A stretch of DNA of 64,000 nucleotides. Origin: Vibrio aquaticus. GTDB taxonomy: Bacteria > Pseudomonadota > Gammaproteobacteria > Enterobacterales > Vibrionaceae. This document shows positions 46,252 to 55,320 of this stretch, piece by piece (within the stretch, counting starts at the first letter, position 1; each line of letters begins with the position of its first letter). The stretch covers positions 1-64,000 of the forward strand of contig NZ_RXZH01000004.1 of NCBI RefSeq assembly GCF_003970385.1. The letters run 5' to 3'. The notes beneath the pieces were generated by a model. That model ran no database searches and was not told the origin of the DNA. It saw only the letters and a list, made by a program, of their open reading frames with translations. The position numbers and the translations under genes were made by a program.

Positions 46252-46686
46252 GGAAAGTTCCGTAACAGTGCGTTTGACCTTTCCTTGGTATCAATTGCCT
46301 TATCCATACGGCGTATTGTTGATATTTTTACAGAACTTTATTCCTTAGTAAATGTCATACTATAAAAAACCAAGCGGATTCTCAGTGTAGAGCAAAAGCT
46401 CTATAGCAATCACGGGCAACCAGAACTGGTTTGACCAGATAGGATAAATCAATCACGCTTCCCTTTCAGACCAGAAATTTGGTGAATTTTTTATTTCACC
46501 ATTAAACATCTTTTCATGGCGTTCACTTCCTAATATCAACCACCTAGACAAATCCTGAGTGCGATCGAGCCAATATTAAGCATCTCACTTTAGAAAAGTT
46601 GACTATTTTTTATGCAGTTTTGTTTGACGTTTGGGGATCGCACTCCTAACTTTTCATATTAGTGTCATAACCAAGGAGGCCCCAAT
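46252..46686. other. Divergent upstream region of fadL and a small gene
   Basis: 435 bp holding the FadR-like site and both promoters. AT-rich at 46310-46370 and 46490-46520. No RNA gene recognised. Confidence 0.5.
46424..46440. promoter_or_regulatory. FadR-type operator
   Basis: AACTGGTTTGACCAGAT is a close match to the FadR consensus (ACTGGT-N3-ACCAG core, as at E. coli fadB/fadL). It lies about 170 bp upstream of the FadL-type gene. Confidence 0.6.
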
Positions 46687-46908
46687 ATGAAACGTGCAAG
46701 TAACTCTTATCGTCTGCAATTGATCAAAGAAGTCGCCACTCGAACAGAGCGACTAAACGGTGGCGATCCGATGGCCAGCTATATCCAACACTTGATCGAT
46801 GATAAGAGCCTCGATGAGCGAAATTGTGAACAAAACCAACGCTTTTCAGGCAATCACTTTGATGATCATGCCGGTGGTTGGGTAAGTGACCATTGGGGGC
46901 CTAAATAG
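46687..46908 (+). CDS. Small hypothetical protein
   Basis: 73 residues, soluble and charged, ending DDHAGGWVSDHWGPK. AAGGAGG before ATG 46687 is a strong ribosome binding site. No family recognised. Its last bases overlap the end of the convergent DUF1289 gene by 8 bp. Confidence 0.72.
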   Translation: MKRASNSYRLQLIKEVATRTERLNGGDPMASYIQHLIDDKSLDERNCEQNQRFSGNHFDDHAGGWVSDHWGPK

Positions 46909-47101
46909 AGTGTCGAGCATCACCTACCGGTAAGAGAGGTTCTACACCTTCGCGATTGAGAATCTCTCTTTTCTCCCCTTCAGACAGCCGATACCAAAGA
47001 TACCTTTCTTGGCGCGAGCGTCCGCAGCCTAGGCACTTTCCGTGACAATCCGCTTCACAAACCCCAATGCAAGGATTAACGACTTGATGTTGCATATCCA
47101 T
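46901..47101 (-). CDS. DUF1289-family protein
   Basis: 66 residues. The Cys signature NPCIGVCEADCHGKCLGCGRSRQE (C-x3-C and C-x2-C groups) marks DUF1289, a family of small proteins with a probable metal-binding cluster. ATG 47101 follows GAGGTG. A second, different member lies just upstream on the same strand. Confidence 0.82.
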   Translation of the reverse strand: MDMQHQVVNPCIGVCEADCHGKCLGCGRSRQERYLWYRLSEGEKREILNREGVEPLLPVGDARHSI

Positions 47102-47172
47102 ATTACACCTCAATATACAGTACGCAATAATTAAGATATAGGACAGTTATGAATAGCTGTAAAGGAAGAATG

Positions 47173-47421
47173 TCAAAAAAGATCTTGTTGTGGATCAGTG
47201 TCTTGCTGAATATCTAAGCTTTGAGGAGGGGGTTTACGATGCTTTCGAATGTAACGTTGACGACAGAGTTTAATCACATGCAGTTGCTCTGCCGGTGTGA
47301 AGTTTAGCCAGTTGAAACGCTCTTCTCTTTTACGCATACAGCCCTGACAGTAGCCTTTTTCATCTACTGTGCAGACCCCTACACAAGGGTTTGGGACGGT
47401 AAAAAACTCTAGCTGCTGCAA
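47173..47421 (-). CDS. DUF1289-family protein, second copy
   Basis: 82 residues with the same Cys layout (NPCVGVCTVDEKGYCQGCMRKREER) and a longer basic C-terminal tail (RQRYIRKHRKPPPQ). It is the 5' member of a tandem pair with the gene at 46901. The pair arose by an old duplication, since identity outside the Cys block is low. Confidence 0.85.
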   Translation of the reverse strand: MQQLEFFTVPNPCVGVCTVDEKGYCQGCMRKREERFNWLNFTPAEQLHVIKLCRQRYIRKHRKPPPQSLDIQQDTDPQQDLF

Positions 47422-47615
47422 CGCTAAGTACCTTTCTGTGACATCTACTCAATACTGTAATAAATCTATAATTAGATGTTATTCAATAAGTTCCATTATG
47501 TGATTCATACCAAACTATGACGCAGTGCTGACAAAAACAGTGTTTTATTAACTATACTGCTCCCATCAGCCATCGTTTTATGGCTTATTAACCTAATTAT
47601 TGGAGTTGATTTATT

Positions 47616-48062
47616 ATGAAGCTTAGTCCAAAAACATTACTTGCAGCAATGGCCCTTCCTTTCGTAGTAACTGCATGTGCAAGCAATGGTGACGATGTGA
47701 AACAAATTACAGCTCAAGATCTACAGCACCACAACTGGGAACTGGTTAGCGTTGACGGTAAAGACATCGTACTAGAAGGTCGTCAAACTGCACCACGCCT
47801 AGAAGTTGGCGAGAAAATGACGGCAAACGGTAACGCAGGTTGTAATAATTTCTTCGGCCAAGCAGAGCTAAAAGACAACCAGTTCCGCATTGAAAAAATG
47901 GGTATGACAATGAAAATGTGTATGGGCGACATCATGGATGTTGAACAAGCATTCTCTCAAACATTGTCTGACTGGAGCGACATGACACTGACTAAAGATG
48001 GTCTGGTGCTAAAAAATGACGTTCACACCCTAACGTTCAAGCTTAGCGATTGGAAAAACTAA
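47616..48062 (+). CDS. META-domain lipoprotein (HslJ-like)
   Basis: 148 residues. Lipobox VVTAC (about 17-21). The META domain covers about 35-145, with GNAGCNNFFGQ and MGMTMKMCMGDIMDVEQAF, the pattern of HslJ, a heat-inducible outer-membrane lipoprotein linked to novobiocin resistance in E. coli. A TTGGAG ribosome binding region precedes ATG 47616. Single gene with its own terminator. Confidence 0.87.
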   Translation: MKLSPKTLLAAMALPFVVTACASNGDDVKQITAQDLQHHNWELVSVDGKDIVLEGRQTAPRLEVGEKMTANGNAGCNNFFGQAELKDNQFRIEKMGMTMKMCMGDIMDVEQAFSQTLSDWSDMTLTKDGLVLKNDVHTLTFKLSDWKN

Positions 48063-48081
48063 TCACTAAGTTGGTATTGAG

Positions 48082-48112
48082 AAGGCAGCCCTGTGAAGTG
48101 GCTGCCTTTTTT
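48082..48112 (+). terminator. Terminator after the META lipoprotein gene
   Basis: AAGGCAGCC pairs with GGCTGCCTT, followed by a T-run. Confidence 0.88.
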
Positions 48113-48251
48113 ATTGTCTTTCATCCCTCTCCTCAAGAATTTCAGCAATTCCTCAAAAAAATACACTTTTTTCCTTCATACTGAATGAATAATGATTTCA
48201 ATCCGGTCTATCGGATTACGCTATCAATTCAAACCTATAACAAGGACCATT

Positions 48252-49394
48252 ATGACAAGGCTGATCACTCTACTCTCTTCTTTAATGCTCTCTTTCTCTG
48301 TTTCGGCCGCTGACAACTGGCAGCAGATCGAAGAGAAAGCAAAAGGGCAAACGGTTTACTTCCATGCGTGGGGTGGAAGCCAAGAAATCAATAACTACCT
48401 TCGTTGGGCGGGCTCAGAGCTCAAGAAACAATATGGTGTGACCTTACAGCATGTAAAAGTGACGGATATTGCTGAAACCACCACACGCCTAATCGCAGAA
48501 AAAGCCGCGAACAAGAACAGCGGTGGTAGCGTCGATATGGTTTGGATTAACGGCGAGAACTTCAAATCAATGAAGCAAAACGATTTGTTGTTTGGCCCTT
48601 TTGTTGAGTATTTACCTAGCTGGCAGTACGTTGATAAGTCGCTCCCTGTGGATAGTGATTTCTCTGAACCAACGGAAGGACTAGAAGCACCATGGGGTGT
48701 CGGTCAACTGGTGTTTATCCATGACGCGAAGACATTGAATAACCCACCAAGCTCTTTCAGTGAATACTTAAGCTACGCTAAAGCATTCCCGAACAAACTA
48801 AGCTACCCTCGCCCGCCAGAATTTCACGGTACCAGCTTTTTGAAAGCGTTGTTGATTGAACTAACAAACAATGATGCTTCTCTGCAACGCCCTGTTGATG
48901 AGAAAAGCTTCCCATTGGTCACAGCGCCTCTTTGGTCATATTTGGATGAGTTTCATCAGGTAGCATGGCGCCAAGGTAAGCAGTTCCCAGCAGGCAGCGC
49001 GGAAACATTGCAGCTGCTTGATGATGGTCAGCTCGATGTCGCCATTACTTTCAACCCAAATGCGGTATTTTCAGCACAAGCGAATGGTAATCTAGCAGAA
49101 ACGACGGCCGCTTATGCGATGGATGCAGGTGCGCTGTCTAACATTCACTTCTTAGCGATTCCATGGAATGCTAACGCATCAGAAGGTGCTCAAGTAGCGA
49201 TTAACTTCCTTCTAAGCCCTGACGCGCAATCTCGTAAAGGTGACCTAAATGTATGGGGCGATCCGTCAGTATTAGAAAACCAACACCTAGTCGGCAATGC
49301 GAAAAACACCACATTGTTCAAATCTGTGGCGGAACCGCACCCAAGCTGGCAAGCCGCACTAGAATCTGAATGGCAAAAGCGTTACGGTAACTAG
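48252..49394 (+). CDS. ynjB: ABC transporter substrate-binding protein YnjB
   Basis: A 380-residue periplasmic binding protein with a signal peptide (about 1-18, ending SVSAA). GQTVYFHAWGGSQEINNYLRWAG and DMVWINGENFKSMKQNDLLFGPF match the YnjB family, related to iron/thiamine/polyamine-type binding proteins. ATG 48252 follows AAGGACC. First gene of a ynjBCDF unit. The ligand has not been established for the family as far as I know. Confidence 0.88.
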   Translation: MTRLITLLSSLMLSFSVSAADNWQQIEEKAKGQTVYFHAWGGSQEINNYLRWAGSELKKQYGVTLQHVKVTDIAETTTRLIAEKAANKNSGGSVDMVWINGENFKSMKQNDLLFGPFVEYLPSWQYVDKSLPVDSDFSEPTEGLEAPWGVGQLVFIHDAKTLNNPPSSFSEYLSYAKAFPNKLSYPRPPEFHGTSFLKALLIELTNNDASLQRPVDEKSFPLVTAPLWSYLDEFHQVAWRQGKQFPAGSAETLQLLDDGQLDVAITFNPNAVFSAQANGNLAETTAAYAMDAGALSNIHFLAIPWNANASEGAQVAINFLLSPDAQSRKGDLNVWGDPSVLENQHLVGNAKNTTLFKSVAEPHPSWQAALESEWQKRYGN

Positions 49395-49429
49395 GTTACC
49401 GAACATCATTTAAGTGAGATAAAAGCCAG

Positions 49430-51136
49430 ATGTTACGAGCTGCCTATCTTTTACTATTAACACTGTGTATCGCCCCGATGCTCCCTGGAGTCATTGGGGT
49501 TGGGCTCTCGTCATTTGGTTATATTCCACCTGTAGGGCTCAATCACTTTTCATTGGATGCCTATCAACAGGTGTTCGATTGGTCAGGTGTCTTTCGTTCC
49601 ATCGGCTTAAGTCTGTTTAGCTCGGTAGCGAGTACCTACCTATCATGCTTATTCTGTTTTGCGATTTTGCAAAGCCTTTGGCTTAATAAGCATTGGCACC
49701 GGGTCGAAACCTTGTTGTCGCCTTTACTCGCTATGCCTCACGTTGCGTTTGCGATTGGCTTCGCTTTTCTATTTTCTCCGACAGGGATGATTGCACGGCT
49801 CGCTGCACAAGGCTTGGGTATTGAACTCGATACTGGTGATGCATCAACCGTAGTCAACGACCCCTATGCTGTTGGACTGGCGATTGCGCTTTCATTCAAA
49901 GAAGTGCCCTTTTTACTATTAATGAGCATTCCGGTTCTTCAGCAACTTAAAGTGGATAAAGTTGCTCAAGTCAGTGCTTCTTTGGGCTATTCCGAACCGC
50001 AATATTGGTGGAAAGTGATATTGCCTCAGTGGCTTGCAAAAATGCGTTTCGCTTTGTTTGCGGTTGTTGCTTATGGCGTATCCGTCGTCGACTTGAGTTT
50101 GATCTTAGGCCCGACGAATCCTCCCACTTTTGCCGTACTTGTGTGGCAATGGTTTAGCGACCCTGACCTTTCTCTATTACCACGAGCCGCAGCCGGTGCG
50201 GTAGTGTTGTTTGGTTTAGCCAGTGGGTTGCTGTTGTTCGTCGTGGCATTTGAAAAGCTCGTCACTCAATATTTGGGCGCTTGGCAATACAGTGGACGCA
50301 AAGGCATCCCCTTGCCTGGTAAAACGCTTTTCAGCCTCTCAGCCCTGTTGGCGGCGGTGATGTTCCCGCTTATGTTGGTTTGGAGCTTTGCTCACCGCTG
50401 GCGTTTTCCTGATCTTCTACCAAGCCGTTACAGCGAGCGATTCTGGCAATATGAATGGAGCAACATCATTCCAACCATCAACCAAAGTTTATTGATTGCC
50501 CTTTGTACCGCCTTTGTTTCTCTTATCCTTGGGCTTATCGCTCATGAGTACCGGATTAAACATAAGTGGCACCTGCCGAGTTACGTGATTGCATTGCCAA
50601 TGTTGATCCCTCAGCTTTCTATTTTGTTTGGCTTGCAGGTGACAACGCTATATTTGGCCTCGGATGCGTATCTTCTTTGGGTGGTTTGGTCTCATGTATT
50701 TTTCGCCTTCCCATTTGTTTACCTAGCATTAAGTGGGCCATGGGAAAGCTACGATAACAATTACACCAAAGCGGCTTTGAGCTTAGGTAAGTCGCCAATC
50801 TATGTATTTATTGCAATTAAAGCTCGGCTGCTACTGCCCGCTATTTTGTATGCGTGGGCGGTTGGCGCGAGCGTAAGCCTTGCTCAGTATTTGCCAACAC
50901 TTATGTTAGGTGGCGGCCGCATTGCCACTATCACCACAGAAGCAGTCGCCCTATCGAGCGGGTTCGATCGTCGAGTCACTGCAATTTACGCGATTTGGCA
51001 GGCGATATTGCCATTTGTCTTTTTTACATCGGCTATCCTGCTCAGCCGCTGGGTTCAAAGACGCTCTCAACCTACAATAAGAACAAAGGAATCATTTGCG
51101 CATGACGCTGCAACTCACAAACCTCGCCATCCATAA
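49430..51136 (+). CDS. ynjC: ABC transporter permease YnjC
   Basis: A 568-residue permease made of two fused six-helix halves, each with a binding-protein-dependent-transport EAA-type loop (KVDKVAQVSASLGYSEPQYWWKVILP near 184-210; YTKAALSLGKSPIYVFIAIK near 445-465). It forms the whole membrane channel as a single chain. It lies 35 bp after ynjB, and its last codons overlap the ATPase gene. Confidence 0.9.
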   Translation: MLRAAYLLLLTLCIAPMLPGVIGVGLSSFGYIPPVGLNHFSLDAYQQVFDWSGVFRSIGLSLFSSVASTYLSCLFCFAILQSLWLNKHWHRVETLLSPLLAMPHVAFAIGFAFLFSPTGMIARLAAQGLGIELDTGDASTVVNDPYAVGLAIALSFKEVPFLLLMSIPVLQQLKVDKVAQVSASLGYSEPQYWWKVILPQWLAKMRFALFAVVAYGVSVVDLSLILGPTNPPTFAVLVWQWFSDPDLSLLPRAAAGAVVLFGLASGLLLFVVAFEKLVTQYLGAWQYSGRKGIPLPGKTLFSLSALLAAVMFPLMLVWSFAHRWRFPDLLPSRYSERFWQYEWSNIIPTINQSLLIALCTAFVSLILGLIAHEYRIKHKWHLPSYVIALPMLIPQLSILFGLQVTTLYLASDAYLLWVVWSHVFFAFPFVYLALSGPWESYDNNYTKAALSLGKSPIYVFIAIKARLLLPAILYAWAVGASVSLAQYLPTLMLGGGRIATITTEAVALSSGFDRRVTAIYAIWQAILPFVFFTSAILLSRWVQRRSQPTIRTKESFAHDAATHKPRHP

Positions 51137-51752
51137 GAAAGATGGAGAAGCGCTTTTTTCCAATCTCAACATTACAATTGGCCCAGGAGAAATTGTCAGC
51201 CTGATGGGCCCGAGTGGCTGTGGGAAATCAACACTTCTGAATCTCATTGCCGGACACCTTAGTGATGAGTTCCAACATCAGGGTGATTTATCTTTGAATG
51301 GAGAGGACCTCTCAGCCAAAGAACCTCATCAAAGAAAAGTCGGTATATTGTTTCAAGACGATTTGCTTTTTCCTCACCTTAACGTTTGGCAAAACCTTGC
51401 TTTCGCACTACCTAATGAAGTGAAAGGTGATCGCCGTAAACAGCAAGCCATAGAGGCGCTTAACAACATTGAGCTGGCTCATTTAGCAGAATCGTTCCCC
51501 GACCAAATTTCTGGCGGCCAACGCGCACGTGTCAGCTTGACGCGTATGTTATTGGCCAAACCGCAATTGGCTTTATTGGATGAACCATTTAGCAAATTAG
51601 ATAAGGCGCTAAGAACCCAGTTTAGAGATTGGGTCGTCGAACAACTCCAGCAAGCGCAAATTCCGGCACTCATGGTCACTCATGATAGAGAAGATGTACC
51701 ACAAGGTAGCACCGTGCTGACTTGGCCTTGGGAGGTCACCCATGCTGGATAA
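51102..51752 (+). CDS. ynjD: ABC transporter ATPase YnjD
   Basis: A 216-residue ATPase. Walker A GPSGCGKST (about 36-44), Q-loop ILFQDD, signature ISGGQRARVSLTR, Walker B LALLDEPFSKLD and the switch His in MVTHDREDV are all present, so it is functional. ATG 51102 is given; a TTG at 51096 has a better-placed AAGGA and may be used instead. It overlaps the end of ynjC and the start of ynjF. Confidence 0.92.
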   Translation: MTLQLTNLAIHKKDGEALFSNLNITIGPGEIVSLMGPSGCGKSTLLNLIAGHLSDEFQHQGDLSLNGEDLSAKEPHQRKVGILFQDDLLFPHLNVWQNLAFALPNEVKGDRRKQQAIEALNNIELAHLAESFPDQISGGQRARVSLTRMLLAKPQLALLDEPFSKLDKALRTQFRDWVVEQLQQAQIPALMVTHDREDVPQGSTVLTWPWEVTHAG

Positions 51753-52356
51753 GATCAGTATTAGAGTCATTCGCTGGCCATTGACTCAAAGTGCCAACTT
51801 GCTTAACAAAACCGGGGTGACTGCGAACCAAACCACCTTGTTCGGTTTCGTTTTAGGCTGCTTAGCTTTCCCAGCTTTGATTGCCGAGCAATATACGATA
51901 GCGCTGATGTTTATCGTACTGAACAGGATTTGTGATGGGTTAGATGGCGCATTGGCAAGAATCCAAGGGATCACTGATGCAGGAGGATTTTTGGATATCA
52001 GTTTGGATTTTCTGTTCTACTCCCTCATCCCATTTGGCTTTGTGTTGGCCAACCCTGAGCAAAACGCCATCGCCGGCGCTTTTTTGATTTTCTCATTCAT
52101 AGGGACAGGCTCTAGCTTTTTGGCTTTTGCGACCATGGCCGGAAAACGAGGCATTGATAACCCCGTTTACAAAAACAAATCCCTTTATTACATGAGTGGT
52201 TTAACTGAAGGGACAGAAACCATCGCCTGCTTTATCGCTTTCTGCCTTTTCCCGCAACATTTTGCGAGCATCGCTTATGTGTTTGGCGCAGCGTGTTGGT
52301 TCACTACCTTTACTCGTATTTATTCGGGGTTTCAGACATTAAAAGAGGAGCGTTAA
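51742..52356 (+). CDS. ynjF: CDP-alcohol phosphatidyltransferase YnjF
   Basis: A 204-residue inner-membrane enzyme. The CDP-alcohol phosphotransferase motif is visible as DGLDGALARIQGITDAGGFLDISLD. It transfers a phospho-alcohol from a CDP-linked donor; the substrate is unknown. The gene is inside the ynjBCD unit (11 bp overlap; GGGAGG before the start), suggesting that the transporter supplies its alcohol. Its stop codon lies within the terminator hairpin of the opposing Tad operon. Confidence 0.88.
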   Translation: MLDKISIRVIRWPLTQSANLLNKTGVTANQTTLFGFVLGCLAFPALIAEQYTIALMFIVLNRICDGLDGALARIQGITDAGGFLDISLDFLFYSLIPFGFVLANPEQNAIAGAFLIFSFIGTGSSFLAFATMAGKRGIDNPVYKNKSLYYMSGLTEGTETIACFIAFCLFPQHFASIAYVFGAACWFTTFTRIYSGFQTLKEER

Positions 52357-52364
52357 GCTCCTCT
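52344..52364 (-). terminator. Terminator of the Tad operon, overlapping ynjF
   Basis: AGAGGAGC pairs with GCTCCTCT around GTTAA. On the minus strand it is followed by TTTT. The ynjF stop codon is in the loop, so the hairpin may also end the ynj transcript. Confidence 0.8.
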
Positions 52365-52369
52365 CGTGT

Positions 52370-52999
52370 TTATAGGGTAATCTCTACTCGGCGGTTTTGG
52401 GCTCGCCCTTCCGCCGTTTCGTTAGTGGCGATTGGATTGCTTTCACCTTGTGATTCAACCGCCACATTCAGCTTTCCACTATCTGACAAATACTGCTGAA
52501 CATTTTCTGCACGCTTGATACCGAGTGCAAAGTTGTACTTAGCACTACCTGTACTGTCTGTATGACCGGTTAGATTGAACTCTTTTTCACTCTGTTTAGC
52601 CACTTGGATAATACGATCAAGAATTTGCGTCGAAACTGGCGTCAACTGCGCTTTATCAAAATCAAAATAGACCGTTGCTAATACGTCACCTTCGTCACGC
52701 TGAACCAAATTACCATTGATGACCAAATATTCGGCACACTCGCGCTCAATCTCAAATCGACTGGCAAATAGCTCGATCAGTCGGTTTACATCGAGCTGTT
52801 CATTCTGATTTTGCAGCAGATTAAAACTGCCTGCATTTGGAATGAATGTTGTTGGTTGCCCAACCTCAACACTTAAATAGGTTGTTTGGCCTTTATTGTG
52901 GCAAACCTGCTCAAAGAGTTCAGAGCTCTGTTTACCCCATGCGGAAAAACACTGTAGCAGTGCCATGGCACCGATTAACTTGACGGGTTTGCTTATCAT
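52370..52999 (-). CDS. OmpA-domain protein at the end of the Tad operon
   Basis: A 209-residue exported protein with signal peptide (about 1-22) and a C-terminal OmpA peptidoglycan-binding domain (about 95-205): VYFDFDKAQLTPVSTQILDRI, NLTGHTDSTGSAKYNFALGIKRAENVQQYL, GRAQNRRVEITL. It overlaps tadG by 4 bp. Vibrio Tad loci often end with such a gene, which may tie the pilus machine to the cell wall; that role is inferred. Confidence 0.88.
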   Translation of the reverse strand: MISKPVKLIGAMALLQCFSAWGKQSSELFEQVCHNKGQTTYLSVEVGQPTTFIPNAGSFNLLQNQNEQLDVNRLIELFASRFEIERECAEYLVINGNLVQRDEGDVLATVYFDFDKAQLTPVSTQILDRIIQVAKQSEKEFNLTGHTDSTGSAKYNFALGIKRAENVQQYLSDSGKLNVAVESQGESNPIATNETAEGRAQNRRVEITL

Positions 53000-54276
53000 T
53001 TTAGATGTCCAATTTCTTCAGATATAAGATTTAAAATAATGTCCAAGAGTTCGTCTGGATTCTTGGCATCATAGACATTTTCTTTCCCGACACATTGCGT
53101 CAACGGGTTATCATTCACATCGTAGTCAAACCCTATCATCGCAAACTGGAATGTCACCGGGCGGTTGTCGGGTGTCTGTCGACTACTGAGCTCGCTCTTA
53201 ATCACATCACACAGCCCCTCTTCAATTAGACTCTGTGTGGGAATACTCCGTAACGGCCCATAATATCCAGTACTATCATCACCATCAGAGAGAATAACCA
53301 ACAATTGTCTTGGATTAGGCTCTGCCAAGCGCTCAAACAACTGTGCCGCTTTGATAATGCCTTGATATGATGCTGTTGCACCATCTGGATAAAAACCGCT
53401 CATTACGCTTCTGAGATTGGTAAAGTCATCGGCAAATGGGACAGTCTTAAAACCCACGTAATGATTGTTGTAATTGCTTCCATCACACACCATGCTAGGA
53501 TCCGTTGCACGATCATAACGCCAATTTCGTACAGTGGTCTTTGCATCCACTTTTAATCCGCTCCAAGTAGATTTGAAGTAAAGTTGGTCAACAAAGTGCC
53601 ACGGTCTTGTGCCCCACCTGTCACAGCGCATGTTATCATCCGGTCTAGCAGTAAATTCTGCGTAGGGTACCAGCGCAACTCTATTATTAATTTCTTGAAT
53701 GCCTTGATAGCTTTCTAATTCATCAAGGACCTCATTGATTATCTCTTCTACGTGCTGATATTTAGCCTTGCGATTCCAACCTTCTCGCATAGAACCTGAG
53801 TAATCCATCACAAAGGCGACATCAATGCTATCACCTTGATACTTTCTCGCCGTGGCCTCATGCACAACATCGTAGCTCTCACCAAATCCAGCCCAACTTT
53901 CTGTCGGTAGCCAGGATTGCTGTTCAATAGAAACGTCCAGTGCATATTGCGCATAACGACTCGCGCCATCACAATCACGGCTATTGGATACATTACACTC
54001 TGTGCGCTCAATACTGGTTACCGTAATATCGACATCGCTAACATAGGCATCAATGTAGTTTGTTGCCAGAGCACGATTCTCCACTTGATCGAGGCTATTT
54101 TGCGCAGCTAGGGCTAACGCAGCGACCTCTGCTGCATCACCTAATCTCGCCTTGGTTTGAATCGCGCGAGAACCATCAATGGCTAAGGTAAAAAAGCCCC
54201 ACATTGCTGGAATGATCAACGCAAAGAGTAGTGCTGCATGTCCGCCTTGCTTGCGTAAGCTGTGCTGTTTCATCAT
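52996..54276 (-). CDS. tadG: Tad pilus protein TadG with von Willebrand A domain
   Basis: 426 residues. An N-terminal TadE-like membrane segment (GGHAALLFALIIPAMWGFFTLAIDGSRA) is followed by a vWA domain from about 155, with the metal-ion MIDAS motif DYSGSMREG near 161-169. TadG anchors or stabilises the Tad machine. The start overlaps the tadF stop by one base (TAATG). Confidence 0.9.
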   Translation of the reverse strand: MMKQHSLRKQGGHAALLFALIIPAMWGFFTLAIDGSRAIQTKARLGDAAEVAALALAAQNSLDQVENRALATNYIDAYVSDVDITVTSIERTECNVSNSRDCDGASRYAQYALDVSIEQQSWLPTESWAGFGESYDVVHEATARKYQGDSIDVAFVMDYSGSMREGWNRKAKYQHVEEIINEVLDELESYQGIQEINNRVALVPYAEFTARPDDNMRCDRWGTRPWHFVDQLYFKSTWSGLKVDAKTTVRNWRYDRATDPSMVCDGSNYNNHYVGFKTVPFADDFTNLRSVMSGFYPDGATASYQGIIKAAQLFERLAEPNPRQLLVILSDGDDSTGYYGPLRSIPTQSLIEEGLCDVIKSELSSRQTPDNRPVTFQFAMIGFDYDVNDNPLTQCVGKENVYDAKNPDELLDIILNLISEEIGHLK

Positions 54277-54815
54277 TAGCGGCCCATCATAATGGAAGAG
54301 GATTGAATCGTCGTGAAGTCTTCATCAAACAAGTCACCAGCCCAATTAGCTGTTTCGTAGCAAAGTGTTACTCGATAAAGTGTTGCTCTACGCCCCCACG
54401 AAGTGACCATTGAGAGATCTTGCATCTGAGAGATGGTTTGCTCTAGTTGGCAGCCTCTCCCCTGCTCTATCGTCGACACGGAAGCATTACCTTCAAAGTC
54501 AAACTGCAGCAATTCAAATTCACCACCAAAGTTCGCGCTATCATAACCGCCTAAGGTGCGGTTCAATGACGAACGTCCGACTGAGTAAATATCGGCTACC
54601 ATGGCTTGATCAATGTCGTAATTGTCTTTGCCGTAAAGCTGCGTTCGTTCTTTGATGATGTTAACCAGTGAGTAAGACAAGCGGTCCATTTTTCCTTGAA
54701 CCGATAGCTTTACCACCCAGTCAGCAGTAAAAATAAGCATGGTGGAGAAGACCACACCTAGCAGAGCAAATTCGATCGAGAACGCACCTCGTTGCTTAGA
54801 TCTTAAATTGATCAC
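54276..54815 (-). CDS. tadF: Tad pseudopilin TadF
   Basis: 179 residues. A prepilin-like N terminus (RGAFSIEFALLGVVFSTMLIF: Gly-x5-Glu type cleavage region) and a soluble C-terminal part with two Cys (GCQLEQ, LCYET). It is processed by TadV-type peptidase in known systems. It overlaps tadE by 20 bp and runs into tadG. Confidence 0.85.
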   Translation of the reverse strand: MINLRSKQRGAFSIEFALLGVVFSTMLIFTADWVVKLSVQGKMDRLSYSLVNIIKERTQLYGKDNYDIDQAMVADIYSVGRSSLNRTLGGYDSANFGGEFELLQFDFEGNASVSTIEQGRGCQLEQTISQMQDLSMVTSWGRRATLYRVTLCYETANWAGDLFDEDFTTIQSSSIMMGR

Positions 54816-55317
54816 GTTCGAACTCCTGAATCACAATCACTTCTCGGGTGAAGTTGCTAGTTCCGTCCATAAAGAACGCCAGCATCGGTTGATATTCATA
54901 ACTGACACTGTAAATGGCTAATGAGCTGTCTGTTGGCTCACCACACTCAGTTTCTGTCTCGTCATCGTTTTGTGAGCAGTCGCCACCGATGCCGTTGTAG
55001 CGCCCTAATTCATCTAGCGAAGCAAAGTAGTGCACAGAAAGGTGATACTTGTCTGGATCAATGATTCCGCCAAAAGCGCCAGATTGCTCTCTGATCACAC
55101 GCCTAAATTCGGTCATAAACGTGCTCTGACTGTTGTTTTCCGAGTCATTCGTTACTTTCTTTGCCTCACGGGAAGCTTCCGCTATGGCCAGATCATTAAC
55201 CGATGACACATAGGCGATGTACCCCATCTCAGCCCAAAGCATAATCATTAAGAAAAAGGCCATAAAACCTAAGCCGAACTCAATCGACACGGCACCGGTT
55301 TGCTTGATTCTTTTCAT
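54796..55317 (-). CDS. tadE: Tad pseudopilin TadE
   Basis: 173 residues with a TadE prepilin-like N terminus (GAVSIEFGLGFMAFFLMIMLWAEMGYIAYV). Its C-terminal part carries two Cys (GGDCSQ, TECGEP). Assigned TadE rather than TadF by operon order. Confidence 0.85.
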   Translation of the reverse strand: MKRIKQTGAVSIEFGLGFMAFFLMIMLWAEMGYIAYVSSVNDLAIAEASREAKKVTNDSENNSQSTFMTEFRRVIREQSGAFGGIIDPDKYHLSVHYFASLDELGRYNGIGGDCSQNDDETETECGEPTDSSLAIYSVSYEYQPMLAFFMDGTSNFTREVIVIQEFERDQFKI

Positions 55318-55320
55318 GGA

